This document shows positions 59,874-64,000 of a DNA stretch of 64,000 bases, piece after piece. Location of the stretch: the NCBI GenBank assembly GCA_018268315.1, contig JAFDWU010000001.1, positions 349,280 through 413,279 on the forward strand. The letters run 5' to 3'. Every line of letters begins with the position of its first letter. Positions within the stretch are counted from its first letter, which is position 1. The notes beneath the pieces are model-generated. The model was not told the origin of the DNA, ran no database searches, and was given only the letters and a program-made list of their open reading frames with translations. The stretch is from Armatimonadota bacterium. Its GTDB lineage: Bacteria > Armatimonadota > Fimbriimonadia > Fimbriimonadales > Fimbriimonadaceae. Position numbers and translations under genes: made by a program.

Positions 59874-61291
59874 ACGCGGCGGCCGTCGGTCTCCACCACT
59901 TGGAACCGGTAGCCGGCGTCGGATATCTCCTCGCCTTCCTTCGGCTGTCTGCCAAATAAACCGAATACATATCCGCCCACGCTATCGAACTCCTCACTTT
60001 CAAACGAGGACCCCAGCGCATGATTCACATCGTCCAGGTTCATCTTGGCGTCAACCAGGTAGCCGCTGGCGCTTGGCACAATCTCCGGCTCCTCAACATC
60101 GTATTCGTCCACGATGTCGCCCACCAGCTCTTCCACAATGTCCTCAATCGTCACGATGCCGCTCGTTCCGCCGTACTCGTCCTGAACCACCGCCAGGTGG
60201 CTTCGGCGTGCCTTCATTTCGGCCAGCAGCTCGTTCAGAGGCTTATTTTCCGGAACGAAGAATGCCGGGCGCATCAGGCGCCGCAGGTCTAGGGTCTTGC
60301 CTTCCAGCATCGCCATCAGCAGATCCTTGGCGTGGATGATGCCGATAATCTGGTCGTCGGTGTCTTCGTACAAAGGAATGCGGCTATGGCCGGTGCTCTG
60401 TATCAGCGCCATCACTTCCGAGGCATCTGATCGCACCGGGGCGGAATCAACGTCTACTCGCGGGGTCATCACCTCGCGGGCGACGGTATCGCTGAATTCA
60501 AACACCGAGTGCAGCAGTTCCTTCTCACCGCTCTCAATCTCGCCGGTTTCTTCAGCGGTTTCAACCAGCGTCTTAATCTCTTCCTCCGCTTGGTTTGCGA
60601 TCTCGAAGGACACCCGGCCGCCAAAGCGGGAGGTCACCAAGCCCGCGATCCAGGTCGTCAACGCCGCTGGCGCCGAGAACAGGACTGCGGCAAGGAGTAT
60701 CAGCCACCGCAACCTCAAAGAAGTATTGATCGGGTGCAGGCATGCGTAACTCTTGGGCACGAGGTCGACTACGATGAGGCTGACTACCACCACCGGCGCC
60801 GCAATGATGATGCCGCTCGTTAGCAACGTGCCGTAGCCCCCATGCCAACCGAGGTTTGTCTGCAGAAGCCTCGCAAGACTCGGCGCGTAATAAAGCGCGC
60901 AGAAGACGATGGCAAGCTGCGAGGCCTGAGACCCGAATGCGCAGGCGGCGATGTAGCGCGAGCGATGCTCGTAGATCGCTTCCAGCTTGGCGCCCTTACT
61001 CGGCTCAGTGTCCTTCATGTGGCGCACGTGCATCGGCTTCAGAACCTCAACTCCCGACATCGCCGCCATGAACAAGGCGGCCAAAATCAGGAAGAAGAGC
61101 ATTCCCATCGCAACCACACCTGCATTCGAAAGCTCCACGTACTCAATCTGCAATTGAGTTAGGCCATCGTCGGGCCGGGTGTGCCCGCTAAGCAGCCAGC
61201 ACAGCGATAGGAACATCGCTAGCATCATGCCCAGACTGGTTTCAATTCGCTTCGGGCCAAAATCCCGCCGGTGTTTAGGAGGTTCTTTCAT
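59816..61291 (-). CDS. CNNM/CorC-family membrane protein with CBS domains
   Basis: A 491-aa protein: DUF21 membrane domain (about 60-220), two CBS domains (about 270-390; VMTPRVDVDSAPVRSD, DLLMAMLEGKTLDLRR) and the CorC_HlyC C-terminal domain (about 400-480; HLAVVQDEYGGTSGIVTIED and MNLDDVNHALGSSF). The family is linked to magnesium or cobalt efflux. Its ATG overlaps the dgkA-type stop, making it the last gene of the ybeY operon. Confidence 0.9.
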   Translation of the reverse strand: MKEPPKHRRDFGPKRIETSLGMMLAMFLSLCWLLSGHTRPDDGLTQLQIEYVELSNAGVVAMGMLFFLILAALFMAAMSGVEVLKPMHVRHMKDTEPSKGAKLEAIYEHRSRYIAACAFGSQASQLAIVFCALYYAPSLARLLQTNLGWHGGYGTLLTSGIIIAAPVVVVSLIVVDLVPKSYACLHPINTSLRLRWLILLAAVLFSAPAALTTWIAGLVTSRFGGRVSFEIANQAEEEIKTLVETAEETGEIESGEKELLHSVFEFSDTVAREVMTPRVDVDSAPVRSDASEVMALIQSTGHSRIPLYEDTDDQIIGIIHAKDLLMAMLEGKTLDLRRLMRPAFFVPENKPLNELLAEMKARRSHLAVVQDEYGGTSGIVTIEDIVEELVGDIVDEYDVEEPEIVPSASGYLVDAKMNLDDVNHALGSSFESEEFDSVGGYVFGLFGRQPKEGEEISDAGYRFQVVETDGRRVHKLLISRLDASESPAYAG

Positions 61292-62001
61292 TTTGGCAAG
61301 AGAGCAAACAGGAACAGCCCGATCAACACCCCGACGGTCGCACCTAAACAGAGTTCAAGAATCGTATGGAACTTGGCTTCCCAGCGGCTTTGCGCGATAA
61401 TGAGCGCAAGCAGCACGCAGATGCACGCCACCACCATATTGCTACTCAGCAGCACCGCCGTTGTGGCAAAGAACGCGCCGAACGCCGCGTGGCCGCTCAC
61501 CAATCCGCCTTGAAGGACGCGGCCATGCTTGCCGAGCCCCTTTCCGATAACCACCATCAGGAAAACCAGAAATACACCGACCGCCACACGAGGCCCAACC
61601 GCCATCCCCGGCTCGGTGGAGAGGTTGATCTTGATCGCCTCCCAGCGGCTATCACCCAGAATCAGCAGCGCGCCGATAACAAGCGCGATCATCGTTGTGA
61701 TCAGCACTGCGCCGGCGGCAATGTCTTTGGCGAACTTCGCCAGGGGGTGATAATTTGGCTGCGCAAGATCGACCGTGGCCTCGATCGCGCTGTTGAACAT
61801 CTCCGCCACCATGACCAGCGAGGCGGTAAAGAGCAGCACCATCACTTCGCGTAGCGCGAACTGCATGTAAACGCCCAGCATCAGCACCACCGCCACCGTG
61901 TAGATGTGGAAGCGCATGTGGCGCTGGGTTTTGAAAGTGAAAACGAGGCCGCCAAGCGCCTTCTGGAACGGCTCGATAATATCAGCCGGACGGAACGCCA
62001 T
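61288..62001 (-). CDS. Fusion of diacylglycerol/undecaprenol kinase with a PAP2-like domain
   Basis: A 237-aa protein. Residues 1-125 are a DgkA-type kinase (FQKALGGLVFTFKTQRHMRFH, EMFNSAIEATVDL, AKDIAAGAVLI). Residues about 140-237 are a PAP2-like membrane domain (GGLVSGHAAFGAFFA, EAKFHTILELCLGATVGV). The fusion could both phosphorylate and dephosphorylate lipid carriers. ATG 62001 overlaps the ybeY stop (TAATG); the longer frame upstream is within ybeY. Confidence 0.85.
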   Translation of the reverse strand: MAFRPADIIEPFQKALGGLVFTFKTQRHMRFHIYTVAVVLMLGVYMQFALREVMVLLFTASLVMVAEMFNSAIEATVDLAQPNYHPLAKFAKDIAAGAVLITTMIALVIGALLILGDSRWEAIKINLSTEPGMAVGPRVAVGVFLVFLMVVIGKGLGKHGRVLQGGLVSGHAAFGAFFATTAVLLSSNMVVACICVLLALIIAQSRWEAKFHTILELCLGATVGVLIGLFLFALLPK

Positions 62002-62480
62002 TAAGCCTGTACCTCCGCGTGAAGCAGACTGGACCACTCCGGATCGCCCGGAATTCCCACCAACGCCGCGACTCGGTTCATTTCGGCAACCATCGCGGCG
62101 CGGTCCTCCGGCTCACGGTCATCGAATCCAGCCAGGTGCAGCGCTCCATGTATCGCTAGAAACGCCACTTCGTGCCGCAAGCTAACCCCGCGGGCAGCCG
62201 CTTGGCGCTCGGCATAAGGTAGTGAAATCGCAATGTCGCCAATTAGGGAATCCGGCGCGCCGTAATCGAAGGTCAGCACATCGGTCGGCTCGTCGATAGA
62301 GCGGTACTGGCGGTTGAGGCTGCGCACCTCTTCGTCGTCGGTGATCAGCACCGTCACCTGCTCGATGGGCAATTCGTGATCGGCAAGCGCGACCGACACG
62401 CACTTGATGAGCAGCGCATCATCAAGCGTAGCGGTTACACGGGTGAGGATTTCGACGGGGCTGTTACTGGGAGGTTCCAT
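62001..62480 (-). CDS. ybeY: Endoribonuclease YbeY (rRNA maturation)
   Basis: A 159-aa YbeY: LNRQYRSIDEPTDVLTFDYG and the metal site HGALHLAGFDD. In known YbeY the motif is H-x3-H-x5-H; here the third position is Asp (codon GAC) rather than His. Asp can ligate zinc, so activity may persist, but it departs from the family. ATG 62480 is preferred over GTG 62495. It is followed by dgkA-PAP2 and corC, a conserved neighbourhood. Confidence 0.92.
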   Translation of the reverse strand: MEPPSNSPVEILTRVTATLDDALLIKCVSVALADHELPIEQVTVLITDDEEVRSLNRQYRSIDEPTDVLTFDYGAPDSLIGDIAISLPYAERQAAARGVSLRHEVAFLAIHGALHLAGFDDREPEDRAAMVAEMNRVAALVGIPGDPEWSSLLHAEVQA

Positions 62481-62530
62481 AGATAACCAGACCACTAGGC
62501 GGCAGTGCCACGGTGAACTAGCTGCGTGGA

Positions 62531-62608
62531 ATGAAACTCCAAGGTTCGCAGTGACGCCTCATCGTCTGCTCGGAACCAAGGCTGATTTTCCCTAGCGGGG
62601 AGTTTCAT
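62531..62608. repeat. Long-range inverted repeat between rpsU and ybeY
   Basis: ATGAAACTCC (62531-62540) pairs perfectly with GGAGTTTCAT (62599-62608), and inside it GGTTC (62544-62548) pairs with GAACC. A separate hairpin GCACCT-AAA-AGGTGC (about 62630-62644) follows the rpsU stop. The nested pairing suggests an RNA structure or processing site. Confidence 0.4.
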
Positions 62609-62652
62609 TTGGAAAATAAGACCGGACGAAGCACCTAAAAGGTGCGCCAAGA

Positions 62653-62823
62653 TCAGCGGCTGGGAAGGCGGCGACGCTTCATGCGACGGCGCTTCTCGCT
62701 CGGCTTTTCGTAATGTGCGTGTTCCTTCACATCTCGGAGCAGTCCGCTCTGCTGCAGCTTCATATTGAAGCGCTTCAGGGCGCTGTCAATCGATTCATTA
62801 GGTTGCACGTGTACGTAAATCAA
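62653..62823 (-). CDS. rpsU: Ribosomal protein S21
   Basis: A 56-aa S21 on the minus strand. IYVHVQPNESIDSALKRF and the Arg/Lys-rich tail (EKRRRMKRRRLPSR) are typical. The TTG start at 62823 follows GGAGGACT by about 11 bases; an in-frame stop excludes any earlier start. It heads the run toward ybeY. Confidence 0.95.
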   Translation of the reverse strand: MIYVHVQPNESIDSALKRFNMKLQQSGLLRDVKEHAHYEKPSEKRRRMKRRRLPSR

Positions 62824-62912
62824 GGCGATTCGTTAGTCCTCCAGAAACTTCATTATGGCTGGTTGCGCGGCATTTCGCAATCCCTAGATTCAAAACGGGT
62901 AGTTTATCAATC

Positions 62913-63512
62913 GTGCGGCGGTTTCTCCCCTTCCTTTTCCTGGTATTAGTCGGCTGCAATTCCCATCCGCAAGAGCCTTCCGCAACTTCGGCGCCGCCTG
63001 CCGGGAGCCAGCCCGCTGCCTCGTCTGGCAAGACCGACTTAGCAACTCCTTACGAGGCTCTTCGCTCCAGCAATCTTCAGTTCAGCCAGGCGATGGATGC
63101 CATTGAAGAGGCGATGAAGGAGGCGAAGGACCTTGGCGCAAAGGCTTCGAAGAAGGAGATTAAACAGGCGTTCAGCGACGCCGTCGACCAGATGGATAGC
63201 TCTGCTGCGAGCATTGAGGATTACGACGTCGATCCGCCCACTGAGGAGGAGTTCAAGAAGACCGCCGCTACTTGGGATACCGCTCGCAAGAAGCGATGCG
63301 ACGACTGCAACGACGCCCTCACCGATGCTCGCGAGGCGATGGGAATGCTGGACGATTTGGCTTCCAGTCTGCCGCCAAGCATGCAGAACCCACTAGAGGA
63401 CGTCACCGGCCATCTTGAAGAGGCGATCGAGGCGCTAAAGGGCGCCCTCGCCACCCTCGGCGGGGTGGATGAGGGCGATAACGAGGCGGACGATAAAGGC
63501 GCGAAGCCTTAA
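62913..63512 (+). CDS. Hypothetical lipoprotein
   Basis: A 199-aa protein with lipoprotein signal (FLPFLFLVLVGC), a Pro/Ser/Ala linker (about 18-45), then an acidic, mostly helical domain with two cysteines close together (RCDDC). No family recognised. GTG start. It would sit in the envelope. Confidence 0.65.
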   Translation: MRRFLPFLFLVLVGCNSHPQEPSATSAPPAGSQPAASSGKTDLATPYEALRSSNLQFSQAMDAIEEAMKEAKDLGAKASKKEIKQAFSDAVDQMDSSAASIEDYDVDPPTEEEFKKTAATWDTARKKRCDDCNDALTDAREAMGMLDDLASSLPPSMQNPLEDVTGHLEEAIEALKGALATLGGVDEGDNEADDKGAKP

Positions 63513-63530
63513 ACTCATGCGAAGGCGTTG

Positions 63531-63562
63531 TATACTCTAGTTCAACTGTTGAACTGTTCAAC
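63531..63562 (+). promoter_or_regulatory. Promoter/operator of the AbrB-type antitoxin gene
   Basis: TATACT (63531-63536) is followed by three half-sites spaced by one base: GTTCAAC (63540-63546), GTTGAAC (63548-63554) and GTTCAAC (63556-63562). This is a typical antitoxin autoregulation site. Confidence 0.75.
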
Positions 63563-63585
63563 TTTTGCCGACGTATAAGGAAGAA

Positions 63586-63855
63586 ATGGAACTCGTCACC
63601 GTCAAGAACAAATTTCAGATTGTCATCCCGCAAAGCATCCGCGAACTAGCGCACATCGGGGTAGGCGACTTGCTCGAAGCGTCGATTGAGAACGGCAAGA
63701 TCACCTTCACGCCCAAGACAGTCATCGACCGCCACCTTTCTGAGGCGTTGCAGGACGTAAAGGATGGGCGCACCCACGGTCCTTACGGCAATGCGAGCGA
63801 CGCGATCACCGCGCTTGAGGCCCGCACCGCCATACGCAAGACTTCGGGCGAATGA
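63586..63855 (+). CDS. AbrB/MazE-type antitoxin
   Basis: An 89-aa protein with a swapped-hairpin DNA-binding domain (VTVKNKFQIVIPQSIRELAH then IGVGDLLE) and a helical tail that should bind the toxin. I chose ATG 63586 (AAGGAAG upstream) over TTG 63565. Its stop overlaps the toxin ATG. Confidence 0.88.
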   Translation: MELVTVKNKFQIVIPQSIRELAHIGVGDLLEASIENGKITFTPKTVIDRHLSEALQDVKDGRTHGPYGNASDAITALEARTAIRKTSGE

Positions 63856-64000
63856 AACTTCGGTTTACGGAACATGCCGAAAAAGACTATGCAAGCCTTC
63901 AGAAACCGATTCGTAAGGCTTTTGCCAAGCAGCTCGGCTTCTTGCTTGAGAACCTGCAACACCCTTCTCTGAACGCCAAGAAATACAGCGAGGCTGAGGG
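63852..64000 (+). CDS. RelE/ParE-type toxin, partial
   Basis: The 49 visible codons (KLRFTEHAEKDYASLQKPIR then KAFAKQLGFLLENLQHPSLN) match the N-terminus of RelE/ParE toxins, ending in the usual AKKYSEAEG. It overlaps the antitoxin by four bases and is cut by the window end. Confidence 0.82.
   Translation, partial: MKLRFTEHAEKDYASLQKPIRKAFAKQLGFLLENLQHPSLNAKKYSEAE

Noticed and set aside
1-64000. CRISPR array
   Set aside because: No evenly spaced direct repeats with unique spacers were seen.

Overview
The window is about 64 kb of a GC-rich, Gram-negative-type bacterial chromosome. Three observations point to the Armatimonadota, perhaps a Fimbriimonas-like lineage: a proteasome alpha-type subunit in a genome that also has lipopolysaccharide-type genes (family-9 glycosyltransferase, KpsF), a secreted beta-helix/propeller protein of a style I associate with that phylum, and frequent TTG/GTG starts. 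No rRNA gene is present to confirm this, so the placement is inference of moderate confidence.

Layout. (1) 1-3146: a partial Xre-type repressor diverging from an unknown gene, then rtcB and an EamA transporter preceded by a structured RNA segment. (2) 3184-27124: a long, one-direction siphovirus late module. It runs endolysin, small lysis-type proteins, terminase, DUF935-like portal, protease/scaffold, decoration protein, capsid, connector and tail-completion proteins, tail tube, frameshifted tail chaperones, tape measure, then DUF2460, DUF2163, NlpC/P60 and a large tail-tip protein. The last four resemble the distal-tail block of alphaproteobacterial gene transfer agents. No integrase, replication gene or attachment repeat is visible. 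Accessory genes sit between structural genes, some with their own promoters and terminators: two secreted proteins, a HicA-HicB toxin-antitoxin pair followed by a SecB-like chaperone, a small membrane-protein pair, a DUF6941 protein and a thioredoxin-like protein. (3) 27125-32992: surface-polysaccharide genes, a PIN-domain toxin-antitoxin pair, a PAP2 phosphatase, kpsF and an arginase. (4) 33072-43225: an ABC permease, a pseudopilin, the SRP RNA-dnaX-ybaB-recR cluster, an ABC-2 export operon, and trpD-trpC-trpF. (5) 43312-53259: trxB, a secreted zinc peptidase-like protein, leuC, a TPR protein, an HTTM-domain operon and dxs. (6) 53260-64000: a cyclophilin, a site-2-type protease, a 5'-nucleotidase C-domain/M28 peptidase/proteasome-alpha operon, sufE, superoxide dismutase, a rpsU-ybeY-dgkA/PAP2-corC run, a lipoprotein, and an AbrB/RelE-type toxin-antitoxin pair cut by the window end.

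How it fits together. The phage module appears to start from a promoter at 3184-3211 that overlaps a palindrome sharing its core with a site beside the Xre repressor gene, so the repressor may control the module. A terminator between that promoter and the first late gene suggests attenuation or antitermination. The strongest single signals are a textbook -1 frameshift cassette in the tail-chaperone gene (CCCAAAC plus a hairpin), the HicAB plus SecB-like tripartite arrangement, and a relic of a duplicated beta-propeller C-terminus at 8034-8153.
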